64,000 bases of DNA from Candidatus Saccharimonadota bacterium (GCA_028286285.1 JAQBRV010000004.1:62001-126000), one strand, 5' to 3'. Shown: positions 55,021 to 64,000, counted from the stretch's first letter. Notes: generated by a model from the letters alone, not told the origin. Program-made: numbers and translations.

Positions 55021-55506
55021 ATGGTAGAAGTTGTCAGTAATACCGAACCCGCAGTCAGATGGAGCGCCTGGAGAGATGAAGTCTCAGCTCTGGCGAGTGG
55101 TGCGCTGGTTGGTGCAGCAACCTGGATTTTAACCTACGCGCTCAGTGAATACGTGATCGGACAGATCGCTTGTCGTGCCGGTAGTAGCATCATCAGTTGT
55201 GAAAGTTCTGTCTCAATTTCGGCAATGATCGCGCTCATTTTTGCCAGTGTGGCAGGATTGGTACTGCTCGTTCGGCGTCGCGTCTTTCGACCGCTTCTGG
55301 TGGTACTTGCCGCCGCCACTACTCTATGGGGAGTTGGTGCCTCATGGCTAGTCGAGCGAACGTTGTTCGACTTCGTTTTGACGGTTCTTATCAGTGCGCT
55401 AGTCTACCTGGTGTTCGCCTGGTTTGCTAAAATACGGCAATTTTGGCTTGCCCTCGGCGTCCTCATTGTATTGGTGATCGTCTTCCGACTCATGACCATA
55501 CTCTAA
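55021..55506 (+). CDS. Four-helix membrane protein, unknown
   Basis: The 161-residue product has four hydrophobic segments (about 24-48, 60-82, 87-106 and 115-140 plus a terminal one). AAAGGAG six bases before ATG 55021 decides the start. No family recognised. It ends 15 bases before rmuC but rmuC has its own promoter. Confidence 0.65.
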   Translation: MVEVVSNTEPAVRWSAWRDEVSALASGALVGAATWILTYALSEYVIGQIACRAGSSIISCESSVSISAMIALIFASVAGLVLLVRRRVFRPLLVVLAAATTLWGVGASWLVERTLFDFVLTVLISALVYLVFAWFAKIRQFWLALGVLIVLVIVFRLMTIL

Positions 55507-55509
55507 TGC

Positions 55510-55515
55510 TATAAT
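55510..55515 (+). promoter_or_regulatory. Leaderless -10 box of rmuC
   Basis: TATAAT with TGC upstream (extended -10), six bases before the ATG at 55522. Confidence 0.75.
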
Positions 55516-55521
55516 CAGAGT

Positions 55522-56592
55522 ATGGACGTTAACGGTATCTTAATTTTGGTTGCGGTGGTGCTGGGATTCGGTATTGTTATCGCGATTCTCAACCAGCGCA
55601 TGAAAGAACTTCGGGGCACGGGCGGCGTGGAGATGATTAAATCAGACGTGACTGAGCTGTCGCGCAATATTAACCTATTGCAGCAATCTGTTGGCGATAG
55701 GTTGGAAAGAAGCAGTGATGCTGTCCAGACGTCAATGCAAAAGCAGCTCAGCGAAAGTGCTAAGTTAGTAAGTGATGTAACGCAGCGCCTGGCAAAGCTC
55801 GATGAAACCAACCGACGGGTTGTTGATGTGGCTGACGAATTAAAGACGCTTCAAAATGTCTTACAGAATCCAAAACAGCGTGGTGTATTCGGCGAGTATT
55901 ACCTCGAGTCTGTTCTCGATAACATTCTACCTCCAAAGAATTTCAAGATGCAGTATAAATTTAGCGATGGCGAAATCGTTGACGCTGTTGTTTTCCTTGA
56001 AAAAGGTCAGATCCTGCCGGTAGATAGTAAGTTCAGTTTGGAAAATTACAACCGGATGGTGGGGGAAAACAATAAACTGGAACGAGCCAAGCTGCTCGCA
56101 AAAGTTAGGACTGACTTGAAGCTGCGAATTGATGAAACGAGCAAGTATATTCGTCCGAGTGAAAATACGATGGATTTTGCATTCATGTTTATCCCGAGTG
56201 AATCACTCTACTACGATCTGCTGATTGGTGATGTGGGCACGGGTTCGAGCGCCCGTGACTTAATTGAGTATGCCTTTCGGGACAAGAAGGTGATTATCGT
56301 CAGCCCCACTAGTTTTATGGCCTATCTTCAGACGGTTCTACAGGGTCTCCGTAGCCTCCAAATTGAGGAACAAGCCAAAGACATCCAGATTCGCGTCGGC
56401 AAGCTGGGGCAGCATATTGGCAAGTTCGAAGACTACATGCAAAAACTTGGCAGCTCGCTTGGCACAACGGTGAATCACTACAACGCCGCTCATAAAGAGC
56501 TTGGCAAAGTTGATAAAGATGTCGTCAAGATTGCGGCCACAACCGCTGGTGTCGACCCGCTCCTGATTGACAAACCTCAACAGGACTCATAA
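55522..56592 (+). CDS. rmuC: DNA recombination protein RmuC
   Basis: RmuC is a membrane-anchored, predicted nuclease-fold protein limiting DNA rearrangements. The 356-residue product has an N-terminal membrane segment (3-23), a coiled coil (about 30-110) and the RmuC core with GVFGEYYLESVLDNILPP, LPVDSKFSLENYNRMV and VIIVSPTSFMAYLQTVLQG. Confidence 0.94.
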   Translation: MDVNGILILVAVVLGFGIVIAILNQRMKELRGTGGVEMIKSDVTELSRNINLLQQSVGDRLERSSDAVQTSMQKQLSESAKLVSDVTQRLAKLDETNRRVVDVADELKTLQNVLQNPKQRGVFGEYYLESVLDNILPPKNFKMQYKFSDGEIVDAVVFLEKGQILPVDSKFSLENYNRMVGENNKLERAKLLAKVRTDLKLRIDETSKYIRPSENTMDFAFMFIPSESLYYDLLIGDVGTGSSARDLIEYAFRDKKVIIVSPTSFMAYLQTVLQGLRSLQIEEQAKDIQIRVGKLGQHIGKFEDYMQKLGSSLGTTVNHYNAAHKELGKVDKDVVKIAATTAGVDPLLIDKPQQDS

Positions 56593-56604
56593 GGGAGTAC
56601 AAAA

Positions 56605-56632
56605 AATATCCCGCCAGTTGGCGGGATATTTT
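56605..56632. terminator. Bidirectional intrinsic terminator
   Basis: AATATCCCGCC pairs with GGCGGGATATT around AGTT, between rmuC and the convergent aquaporin gene. Confidence 0.9.
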
Positions 56633-56647
56633 CATGATTCGCGTTTC

Positions 56648-57460
56648 TTATGCGTCTGCGTCAACACCGAGGAGATCGTTCAAGACGAATCCACCGGCTG
56701 CACCGACAACAGTTGCGAGTACGTAGATCGCGACTGGCCAGACGGAGTTAAAGTCGATAGCCTGTAGGGCAACCGCAACCGCTGGGTTAAGGATAGTCAT
56801 ACCACTGATGGCAGCGGCAGCTGAGCCAGCTACGAGAAGGGCGAGGAAGAAACCAAGTCCGATCGTAAAGGCTTTTGATAGCCGTGTAACTTGCTTGCGT
56901 GCAGAAGCGAATGCAAATCCGAAGATTGCAGCACCCATAAGCTCAGCAAGGATCAGAGTCCACTCTTTGCCAGCTGGGATAGCTGTTGCCTTAAAGAGCT
57001 CTTGAGCACCTTGTCCAAGCATCGACGCCTGGCTTGATACATCAGGAGCTTGACCGACAAATGCGTTGAGAACGACAAGCGCCAGCATGGCACCGAGGAC
57101 TTGGGCTACGATGTAGACAAGCGCTCGGACAGCAGTCATTTTACGAGTTGCCCAGGCTGCGACGGTAATCGCTGGGTTGAGGTGAGCACCTGAGGCAGCA
57201 CCAACAGCTAGAACAGCACCTACGAGTGCGAATAGCACGAGCACAGGCTGACCTTGGCTAGCGATAACAGCTGCAGCTAGTATGAATGTGCCGACAAATT
57301 CAGCGACAGCAGCGCTGACTTGTGGTGTCTTGACCGATCCAAGAACAGGTAGTCGATTTGATGATGTGGCTGATACTGCTTTAACAGTGGTTACTTTGTT
57401 AGATTTCGCTTTTGTAGTTGCGACAGACTTCTTAGAAGAAGCAGTTTTTTTAGTTGCCAT
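56648..57460 (-). CDS. MIP family aquaporin/glycerol channel
   Basis: The 270-residue protein has a Lys/Ser/Thr-rich N-terminal extension of about 45 residues, then six membrane segments and both half-pore motifs, GAHLNPAITVA and MTILNPAVAVAL (two NPA boxes). Water versus glycerol specificity is not clear from the filter residues. AGGAGG lies close upstream of the ATG. Confidence 0.92.
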   Translation of the reverse strand: MATKKTASSKKSVATTKAKSNKVTTVKAVSATSSNRLPVLGSVKTPQVSAAVAEFVGTFILAAAVIASQGQPVLVLFALVGAVLAVGAASGAHLNPAITVAAWATRKMTAVRALVYIVAQVLGAMLALVVLNAFVGQAPDVSSQASMLGQGAQELFKATAIPAGKEWTLILAELMGAAIFGFAFASARKQVTRLSKAFTIGLGFFLALLVAGSAAAAISGMTILNPAVAVALQAIDFNSVWPVAIYVLATVVGAAGGFVLNDLLGVDADA

Positions 57461-57531
57461 TGTCGTATTCCCTCCTTATATAGAAATATGGCTATAGTAT
57501 AACACAAACAATTTGAGAAAAACACAAGTGG

Positions 57532-57537
57532 TATACT
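57532..57537 (+). promoter_or_regulatory. Leaderless -10 box of gene 57544
   Basis: TATACT with TGG upstream, six bases before the ATG. Confidence 0.7.
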
Positions 57538-57543
57538 AGCTAC

Positions 57544-57783
57544 ATGGCCTTATTTGTCAATCAAAATAGCAACCGCACTAAACTGCAAGAAAAGCTCGCT
57601 GCGGAGCTGCAAGAAAAAGCGAAGAAGCGAGCCGAGATGGATGATCTTGAACGTCCTGACGGTGTCGACGACTCAGCCTATTTGAAGGGTACGAAGCAAA
57701 CAACTAGTTTAGCCTGGCTCTGGGCGCTGATTACCGTCGCCGTCATTGCTGTGATTATTTACGTTGTGATTCAGTCAAGCTAA
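57544..57783 (+). CDS. Small tail-anchored membrane protein
   Basis: The 79-residue product has a charged helical N-terminal region and one C-terminal membrane segment (WLWALITVAVIAVIIYVVI). No family recognised. It precedes pheS by 17 bases, but pheS has a separate TATACT box. Confidence 0.65.
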   Translation: MALFVNQNSNRTKLQEKLAAELQEKAKKRAEMDDLERPDGVDDSAYLKGTKQTTSLAWLWALITVAVIAVIIYVVIQSS

Positions 57784-57800
57784 CGGTATACTTGTAACAG

Positions 57801-58832
57801 ATGAAAGACATTGCAGATATTAGAGAGACGCTACTGCAGCGCTTCGATACGCTCGAAACCAAAAGCGATATCTTAAAAGCCCCCGAGCTAAAAGTGATGT
57901 TTAATGCAATTAAAGATCAGTCCGTAGAGGAACGGGCGGCGTTTGGACATGCCGTCAACCAAATACGGGTAGAGCTGCAAGCCAAAGTTGCGAGTGCCGA
58001 AGCCGCTGACGAGGTGATTGAACCACTTGACGTCACCGCACCGTGGGATGTGAATACCGGTCCGATAGCACTCCTTTCGACTGAAGATGGTAGTATCCAT
58101 CCGCTGATGCGAGAAATTACTGTTCTAGGTGATATTTTTGAACGCATGGGCTTTGCAATTGAAGGTTCACGCGAGATCGATGACCAATATCATATGTTTG
58201 AGAGCCTCAATTTCCCCAAAGGCCACCCGGCACGTGATGATTACGACACCTTCATGACTGTCGAAACTGATAAAGACGGCGAGCCACTAATCGCTCCGGC
58301 GCATACCAGCACTATGCAAAACCGTATGCTCAAAAAGTACAAAGCCAATTTAGTAGCAGATGAACCGATTGCTGTGGTCGTGCCCGACCGCGTCTTTCGT
58401 AATGAAGATCTCGACGCTCGTCACGAACATACCTTTTACCAAGTAGAGGGTGTCTATGTGGCGAAAAATGTCCACGCCGGCATGCTGATTGCGACGCTGA
58501 AAGAATTCTTGCAGGCATATTACGCCAAAGAGCTTGATGTGCGCGTGAATCCATTTTATTTCCCATTTACCGAACCGAGTTTTGAGTTTGCACTCAGCTG
58601 CCCGTTCTGTGATAAAAAAGGCTGTGGCATCTGTGGCTACGAAGGCTGGATTGAACTGCTAGGTTGCGGTATGATTCATCCGAACGTGCTGAAGGCTGCC
58701 GACATCGACCCAACTGTGTACACCGGCTTCGCCTTCGGCTGCGGCATCGACCGACTGGTGATGATGAAATACGGCATCGAAGACGTGCGCCATTTCCACT
58801 CAGGTAAATTAGATTTTTTGAGGCAGTTTTAA
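57801..58832 (+). CDS. pheS: Phenylalanyl-tRNA synthetase alpha subunit
   Basis: PheS forms with PheT the heterotetrameric enzyme that charges tRNA-Phe. The 343-residue class II protein has the N-terminal coiled coil, motif 2 (VVVPDRVFRNEDLDARHEH), the phenylalanine pocket FYFPFTEPSFE and motif 3 FAFGCGIDRLVMMKYGI. TATACT ends eight bases before the ATG. Confidence 0.96.
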   Translation: MKDIADIRETLLQRFDTLETKSDILKAPELKVMFNAIKDQSVEERAAFGHAVNQIRVELQAKVASAEAADEVIEPLDVTAPWDVNTGPIALLSTEDGSIHPLMREITVLGDIFERMGFAIEGSREIDDQYHMFESLNFPKGHPARDDYDTFMTVETDKDGEPLIAPAHTSTMQNRMLKKYKANLVADEPIAVVVPDRVFRNEDLDARHEHTFYQVEGVYVAKNVHAGMLIATLKEFLQAYYAKELDVRVNPFYFPFTEPSFEFALSCPFCDKKGCGICGYEGWIELLGCGMIHPNVLKAADIDPTVYTGFAFGCGIDRLVMMKYGIEDVRHFHSGKLDFLRQF

Positions 58833-58833
58833 T

Positions 58834-59298
58834 ATGAATGTAGAAAACATAATTCGTGAGTATATTACCAAGACGATACACATGTCCCTCGGGACTTCAA
58901 GAGATAACAAGCCATGGGTCTGCGAAGTACATTTCGCATACGACGATAACTTAAACTTGTATTTCCGATCTACGACCGACCGTCGGCATTGTCAAGAAAT
59001 CGCTGCAAATCCGAATGTAGCTGGCAATATTGTCCGGCAACATGGTGAGGGCGAGATTCCACATGGTATTTATTTTGAAGGTCAGGCGAATCTCATCGAC
59101 GACGAATCGAAATATCAAGAAATGTTTGAATATTTTAAAAAATGCCAAAATAGTGACGAAAGAATTATCGAACAAGCTAAGACGGCGGACGGCCCAAAGT
59201 TTTACAAAATTACTGTCGAAAACTGGCACTGTTTTGGTAAGTTCGATGGTGACAAAGTTCAAAAATCAAGCCTCGTTTGGAATGGTGGTTTAAAATGA
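58834..59298 (+). CDS. Pyridoxamine-phosphate-oxidase-like flavin-fold protein
   Basis: The 154-residue product has the PNPOx-like split-barrel pattern (HMSLGTSRDNKPWVCEVHFA, FRSTTDRRHCQEIAANPNVA). Members bind FMN, F420 or heme. It starts one base after the pheS stop and overlaps pheT by four bases (ATGA), so it is embedded in the pheST operon. A link to tRNA charging is not evident. Confidence 0.82.
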   Translation: MNVENIIREYITKTIHMSLGTSRDNKPWVCEVHFAYDDNLNLYFRSTTDRRHCQEIAANPNVAGNIVRQHGEGEIPHGIYFEGQANLIDDESKYQEMFEYFKKCQNSDERIIEQAKTADGPKFYKITVENWHCFGKFDGDKVQKSSLVWNGGLK

Positions 59299-61766
59299 AG
59301 GTTAGTTTAAACACGGTTAAACAATATACTGACGTCGATATTTCCGTTGATGAACTGGTGACAAAGATCAATGCCCAACTTGGTGGCGTCGAAGCGGTGA
59401 TTGATCTCGGTGCGCGCTATGAAAAAGCGACGATCGCCAAAATTGTGAAATGCGAGAAACATCCAAACGCAGACAAACTTTCGGTCTGTGAGATTGATGC
59501 GGGAACGGGTGAAAACATACAGGTTGTTTGTGGTGCACCGAATGTCCGCGAAGGGCTATTCGTCGTATGGTTGCCACCAGGTTCGACCGTACCTGCAAGT
59601 TTTGCCGACAAAGCACCGTTTGTCCTTGAAGCACGTGAGCTGCGCGGCGTGGTGAGTAACGGCATGTTGGCTAGCGCTAAGGAACTCGGCATCGGCGAGA
59701 GCCATGATGGTATCCTCGAGATTGATCCGAACGAATGGAAGCCTAGTGATGTTGAAATCAAACCAGGTACGAGCTTTGCCAGGGCCTACGGACTCGACGA
59801 CACTATCATCGACATTGAAAATAAGATGTTTACCCATCGCCCCGACCTTTTCGGGCAGCTCGGTGTGGCTCGTGAGATTGCCGGTATCCAGCACAAACAA
59901 TTCACCAGCCCCGATTGGTATAAAAAAACGGTCGAGTTTGGCAGCGGCGAGGGATTGAAGCTGGAAGTTCGTAATGATACACCCGAGATAGTCCCGCGGT
60001 TTATGGCGGTAGCGATCAAAAACGTCGTCGTTAAACCGAGCCCGCTTTGGCTCCAGGCTGAACTGGTACGACTTGGCAGTAAACCGATCAGCAACATTGT
60101 CGATGTGACGAACTACATTATGCTACTAACGGGTCAGCCGCTGCATGCATACGACTACGACAAAGTCGCGACGGGCGTGCTCGGTGCGCGAGCCGCCAAG
60201 CAGGGTGAGACAATTGCGCTCCTTAGCGGCAAAACAATTCAGCTTGATGAATCCGATATGGTAATTACTGACGGGCAGAAGTCGATTGGCCTGGCCGGCG
60301 TGATGGGCGGCGCTGAAACTGAAGTCTCTGCCGATACGAAAAATATTATCTTGGAGTGTGCGACATTCGATATGTACACAGTGCGCAAGACCAGTATGCG
60401 CCACGGCATTTTTACTGACGCCGTGACGCGTTATAACAAAGGCCAGTCACCACTACAAAATCCCAATGTACTTCATCTGGCGATGCAGTCGATTGTGGAC
60501 ACAGCCGGGGGAGAGGAGGGCAGTGAAGTGGTCGACAATAAAAACCTCAGTGCCTTTGAGGAAAAATACACGAGGCCGATCACACTCAACGAAACCTTCA
60601 TTAATAGTCGGCTTGGTCTGACGCTGGGTCACGATGAGATACGGCAGTTGCTTGAAAACGTTGAATGCATCGTCGGTGGCGAAACAGATAGTACCATCAC
60701 TCCCCCATTCTGGCGGACTGATTTGGAGCTTGCAGAAGACATCGTTGAAGAAGTCGGCAGACTCTACGGCTTTGATAAACTACCACACACACTGCCCCGC
60801 CGCAGTATCAAGCCAGCACCAAGAAACGCGGATCGTGTGTTGGCTCAAAAAACGCGTGACCGTCTGTCACGAGCAGGAGCGAACGAAGTCCTAACCTATA
60901 GTTTCGTCCACGAAAATATCATCAAACAAGCCGGGCAAGATTCCGCTCAGGCATCCAAGCTATCAAATGCGCTGAGCCCTGACTTGCAGTATTACCGTCT
61001 TAGTTTGACGCCGAGTCTGCTCAATAAAGTACATATGAATATTAAGGCTGGTTTTGATGGCTTTGCTATCTTTGAACGAAACAAAGTTCACTTTAAGGGT
61101 GAAATGGATCCTGACGAGCCAAATATTCCCCATGAAGACGAGCATATCGGACTAGTGATTGCACATGATGACAAACAGAAACCGTCAGGTTCACCGTATT
61201 ACCATGCTCTGAAGTATCTCGGCCAAATCACGAAGCTTGAGGCTGCTCAGCTGGTGCCACTGGCAAGCTTTGATTTAGCCAAAGATGAATGGGGTCGGCA
61301 GCTGACCGCTCCATATGAGCCACATCGTTCGGCGATCATTGTGAAAGATGATGAGATTTGGGGCGTGGTAGGCGAGTACAAACGCAGCGTTAAGCGTGCG
61401 TTTAAACTGCCTGATTTCACTGCCGGTTTCGAAGTGCATCAGGCTATCATTACTGAACCAGAAGTAGTGTATGCTCCACTGAGTAAATATCCGGGTTCTG
61501 AGCGTGACATTTGTTTCCAGGTGGCACGCAGCACGCCCTACGCCGACGTCGTTCGCGTCGCCGCTGAGGCTGCCAACCATGAAACGATCGACTGCTCCAT
61601 TCAACCAGTTGATATCTACCAGCCCGATGTAGGTGACACAAAAAACATCACGCTACGCCTGACATTTACCTCGCAGCAGAAGACGCTCAGCGGCGATGAA
61701 GTGACGGCACTCGTAAAAGCGGTGACTGACCGAGTTGTGGCCGAACTCAGCGCAGTCGTTATCTAA
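59295..61766 (+). CDS. pheT: Phenylalanyl-tRNA synthetase beta subunit
   Basis: The 823-residue protein has the N-terminal core, the EMAP-like tRNA-binding domain (KCEKHPNADKLSVCEID, VVCGAPNVREG), B3/B4 editing, B5 and the C-terminal anticodon-binding ferredoxin-like domain (SKYPGSERDICFQV). The ATG at 59295 is coupled to the preceding stop; the longer frame lies inside the upstream gene. Confidence 0.95.
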   Translation: MKVSLNTVKQYTDVDISVDELVTKINAQLGGVEAVIDLGARYEKATIAKIVKCEKHPNADKLSVCEIDAGTGENIQVVCGAPNVREGLFVVWLPPGSTVPASFADKAPFVLEARELRGVVSNGMLASAKELGIGESHDGILEIDPNEWKPSDVEIKPGTSFARAYGLDDTIIDIENKMFTHRPDLFGQLGVAREIAGIQHKQFTSPDWYKKTVEFGSGEGLKLEVRNDTPEIVPRFMAVAIKNVVVKPSPLWLQAELVRLGSKPISNIVDVTNYIMLLTGQPLHAYDYDKVATGVLGARAAKQGETIALLSGKTIQLDESDMVITDGQKSIGLAGVMGGAETEVSADTKNIILECATFDMYTVRKTSMRHGIFTDAVTRYNKGQSPLQNPNVLHLAMQSIVDTAGGEEGSEVVDNKNLSAFEEKYTRPITLNETFINSRLGLTLGHDEIRQLLENVECIVGGETDSTITPPFWRTDLELAEDIVEEVGRLYGFDKLPHTLPRRSIKPAPRNADRVLAQKTRDRLSRAGANEVLTYSFVHENIIKQAGQDSAQASKLSNALSPDLQYYRLSLTPSLLNKVHMNIKAGFDGFAIFERNKVHFKGEMDPDEPNIPHEDEHIGLVIAHDDKQKPSGSPYYHALKYLGQITKLEAAQLVPLASFDLAKDEWGRQLTAPYEPHRSAIIVKDDEIWGVVGEYKRSVKRAFKLPDFTAGFEVHQAIITEPEVVYAPLSKYPGSERDICFQVARSTPYADVVRVAAEAANHETIDCSIQPVDIYQPDVGDTKNITLRLTFTSQQKTLSGDEVTALVKAVTDRVVAELSAVVI

Positions 61767-61771
61767 AAAAA

Positions 61772-61791
61772 CACCCTCCGAGTGGAGGGTG
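61772..61791 (-). terminator. Intrinsic terminator of gene 61817
   Basis: CACCCTCC pairs with GGAGGGTG. The T-run (seven T) is on the minus-strand side. Confidence 0.8.
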
Positions 61792-61816
61792 CTTGAGGGA
61801 CGTGAATACTACCTTT

Positions 61817-62377
61817 CTAATCTTTGTCTGATGTATCGTGGTCAAGTTTTGTTTCGAAACTGACACCAGCGGCATCGGCCGCTACTTTAATAGCAGTTTT
61901 GTATGTCTTCACCGAGTCGTGATAGGCACGAAAGGCATCGAAGGCTTTCTGAGCTTGTGCCTTGAGGGCTTGTTTTTGCTCCTCGGTTATATTGTTCTTA
62001 TCAATGGTACCCTTCAGGTTGGCAAAGGCAGTAATCTCTGTTTTGACCGCCGTTGCTTTGGTTTTGATATCCGCCTGGAGAGCAGCTTGATTCTCAACCG
62101 TCAGGTTATTATCAGTCACAAACGCATTGAGTTTTGCCATTTTCGCATCGTGGCGGGTTTGGAAGTTCTCAACTGAGAACCAGTTCCACCATCGCGCCGT
62201 GTTGTCGGCATGGCTGTCGTTGCCACGGTCGCCCGAGCTGTGACCTGAACGTCCATCGCGAGCATCGCCACCTCCATGGGCGAGAGCAACGGTCGGGGTA
62301 AACCCGACCGCCGCGACTAGGGCGCCTGCAAACATGACTGTGTGCTTAGTGTTGATATGCGTGGTTGGAATTTTCAT
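61817..62377 (-). CDS. Secreted helical protein, unknown
   Basis: The 186-residue product has a signal peptide (about 1-33, ending in ALAHG), a Gly/His/Asp-rich linker (GGGDARDGRSGHSSGDRGND) and a long helical domain (about 65-175). GGAGG precedes ATG 62377, deciding the start over an upstream one. The helical repeat layout resembles periplasmic stress-type proteins only superficially. Confidence 0.7.
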   Translation of the reverse strand: MKIPTTHINTKHTVMFAGALVAAVGFTPTVALAHGGGDARDGRSGHSSGDRGNDSHADNTARWWNWFSVENFQTRHDAKMAKLNAFVTDNNLTVENQAALQADIKTKATAVKTEITAFANLKGTIDKNNITEEQKQALKAQAQKAFDAFRAYHDSVKTYKTAIKVAADAAGVSFETKLDHDTSDKD

Positions 62378-62590
62378 TAAAATTTCCTCCTTCTGCATTA
62401 CTTGCTATGCATATCTAATTATACCAGTTTAAGCATAAGCGAGGCACGACCGCCTCTGTAAAAAGAGCTGTTGACAACAATATAAATCAGGTTTTACATA
62501 TGAAAAAATCAGACCTGACTCAGCCTGGAATAAGCCGCGCGATCGCTTGGTGAAATGTGTGAGGGCATAGTATGATAAAGCAAGAGCAGT

Positions 62591-63532
62591 ATGAAAAAAT
62601 CACGACAACCATTCTTCACTCCCTGGCGCATTGCCATCCTTGCATGTCTGGTACTTATTATAGCTGGGCTAGGAACATTTCTACTTCTGGATGGCAAAAA
62701 TATCGCGGTGCTGAACCCTCGGGGCATCGTGGCAGACAAAGAGAAAGATTTGATTATATTTACGGTGCTGCTTGGTTCGGTCGTGGTAGTGCCGGTTTTT
62801 ATTATGCTGTTTGCTTTCGCCTGGAAGTATCGCGAGGGCAACACTAAGGCCGCAAAATATACCCCCGAAGCTGATGGCAACCGGGTGATTGAAGTTATTT
62901 GGTGGGGCATTCCGCTGATTATTATTGGAGTTCTGAGCGTCGTAACTTGGACGTCCACCCATGATCTTGATCCGTATAAGGCGCTGGAGTCTGACAAGGA
63001 GGCGGTTAGTATTCAAGTTGTGGCGCTGCAATGGAAATGGTTGTTTATGTATCCTGAGCAAGGTATTGCCACAGTTAACGAAGTCCGTTTCCCCGAAGAT
63101 ACACCGGTGAACTTTACGATTACAGCCGATGCGCCGATGAGTGCTTTCTGGATCCCAAACCTTGGTACGCAAACCTATGCCATGAACGGCATGAGTAGCC
63201 AACTGAGCCTCCAGGCGCATGAAACGGGTGAGTATCGTGGCTCCAACACCAATATTAATGGCGAAGGTTACAGTGAAATGGATTTCAAAGCTATCTCGAC
63301 CACCCGTCAGGAATTTGACCTTTGGACCAAAGCGGTAGCTGGGTCTGATAAACATCTTGATTGGACGACGTACGAACAGTTGGCACGGCCCAGCAAAGAC
63401 CAACCCGTCGTTTACTATATGCTTCATCAACCGAAGCTCTATGATATGATACGAGGCAAGTATATGGATATGAACAGCGCGTCATCAAGCAAAGATAGTT
63501 CGGGAACGATGAACCACGAGGGCATGCACTAA
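62591..63532 (+). CDS. cyoA: Cytochrome bo-type quinol oxidase subunit II
   Basis: The 313-residue product has two N-terminal membrane segments (about 14-34 and 55-78), a third near 100-120, and a periplasmic cupredoxin domain (VVALQWKWLFMYPEQGIATV, SAFWIPNLGTQTYAMNGM). The copper A cysteines are absent, as in quinol oxidases. It is followed one base later by subunit I. The operon implies oxygen respiration or oxygen scavenging using quinols that may come from other cells. Confidence 0.93.
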   Translation: MKKSRQPFFTPWRIAILACLVLIIAGLGTFLLLDGKNIAVLNPRGIVADKEKDLIIFTVLLGSVVVVPVFIMLFAFAWKYREGNTKAAKYTPEADGNRVIEVIWWGIPLIIIGVLSVVTWTSTHDLDPYKALESDKEAVSIQVVALQWKWLFMYPEQGIATVNEVRFPEDTPVNFTITADAPMSAFWIPNLGTQTYAMNGMSSQLSLQAHETGEYRGSNTNINGEGYSEMDFKAISTTRQEFDLWTKAVAGSDKHLDWTTYEQLARPSKDQPVVYYMLHQPKLYDMIRGKYMDMNSASSSKDSSGTMNHEGMH

Positions 63533-63533
63533 T

Positions 63534-64000
63534 ATGTGGGGACGACTCAGTCTCGATGCCTTACCGCACGATATGATCACCATCGGCGGCGTGGTGGGTG
63601 GTGGCTTGGCTATTTTGGCGGGCATTGCCGCACTGAAGTATTTCAAAAAATGGCGTTGGCTCTGGACAAATTGGCTGACCTCACTCGATCCGAAGAAGAT
63701 TGGCGTGATGTACCTTGTCGTTGCGACGGTCATGTTGCTGCGTGGCCTGGCCGACGCCGGTATGCTCCGCGCCCAACAAGCGGTCTTTGCGACCAGTGAC
63801 AACGGTCCGATATCGGCCGATTTATTCCAGCAAGTCTTTTCGGCGCATGGGACGATCATGATATTTTTCGTGGCCATGGGTGCGCTCTTCGGACTCTTAA
63901 ACCTCATCGTGCCGCTGCAAATTGGTGCTCGGGACGTGGCCTTTCCGTTACTCAATTCGATCAGTTTTTGGCTGTTTGTGGCTGGTATGGTGCTTATCAA
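63534..64000 (+). CDS. cyoB: Cytochrome bo-type quinol oxidase subunit I (partial)
   Basis: The frame is open to the window edge (155 codons visible). It has the subunit I features LDPKKIGVMYLVVATVMLLR, AHGTIMIFFVAMG (with a heme-ligand His) and NLIVPLQIGARDVAFP. The remainder, including the copper B ligands, lies outside the window. Confidence 0.92.
   Translation, partial: MWGRLSLDALPHDMITIGGVVGGGLAILAGIAALKYFKKWRWLWTNWLTSLDPKKIGVMYLVVATVMLLRGLADAGMLRAQQAVFATSDNGPISADLFQQVFSAHGTIMIFFVAMGALFGLLNLIVPLQIGARDVAFPLLNSISFWLFVAGMVLI

Overview
The window looks like part of a Candidatus Saccharibacteria (TM7, Patescibacteria) chromosome, probably an environmental aerobic lineage. This is inferred from a near-50% GC housekeeping backbone, very small intergenic gaps, a reduced and partly cysteine-free translation and repair gene set, and a cytochrome bo-type quinol oxidase at the right edge, which is known in this phylum. 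UGA is used as a stop, which argues against the recoded Gracilibacteria and Absconditabacteria. All seven tRNA genes seen (Leu-GAG, Cys, Leu-UAA, Ala, Phe, Gly, Gln) encode their CCA end. No database search was run.

Layout. 1-8 kb: secG, a peptide-binding lipoprotein-like gene, a tRNA cluster, lemA-htpX, ligA and small membrane genes. 8-13 kb: an RRM protein, surface and pilin-like proteins and two unexplained structured intergenic regions. 13-21 kb: typA, ZIP transporter, trehalase, glycosyltransferase, rarA, ddl. 21.4-33.8 kb: an AT-rich accessory region inserted at tRNA-Gly. 33.9-36 kb: small accessory enzymes. 36-64 kb: clpC, a Mur ligase, leuS, rpmF-nusB-nudix-rnc-rpsP-khpA, trmD, membrane proteins, rmuC, aquaporin, pheS-pheT and the start of a cyo operon.

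The most interesting part is 21.4-33.8 kb. A large serine recombinase reads backwards into tRNA-Gly, so its present C-terminus is antisense tRNA. Three related orphan C-terminal tails, each beginning at a GCACCA motif and ending in Ile-Ile-Tyr-stop, lie at 29.3, 33.2 and 33.8 kb. They mark the right ends of three stacked insertions. The first unit carries a candidate defence module (two HEPN-type proteins with R-x4-H motifs and a DUF4238 protein, preceded by a 12-codon coupled leader peptide), a DUF5677 protein, a uracil-glycosylase-like protein and a structured, terminator-bearing RNA. The second carries a Fur/Zur-like regulator divergent from a SDR-COG0523 GTPase-flavin reductase operon. The third is a 0.6-kb single-gene unit.

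A second window-wide theme is promoter layout. Many genes on both strands have a TATAAT-like box, often with an upstream TG, ending only 6-9 bases before the ATG, so their mRNAs should be leaderless. Operon-internal genes use Shine-Dalgarno sites or stop/start overlaps instead.
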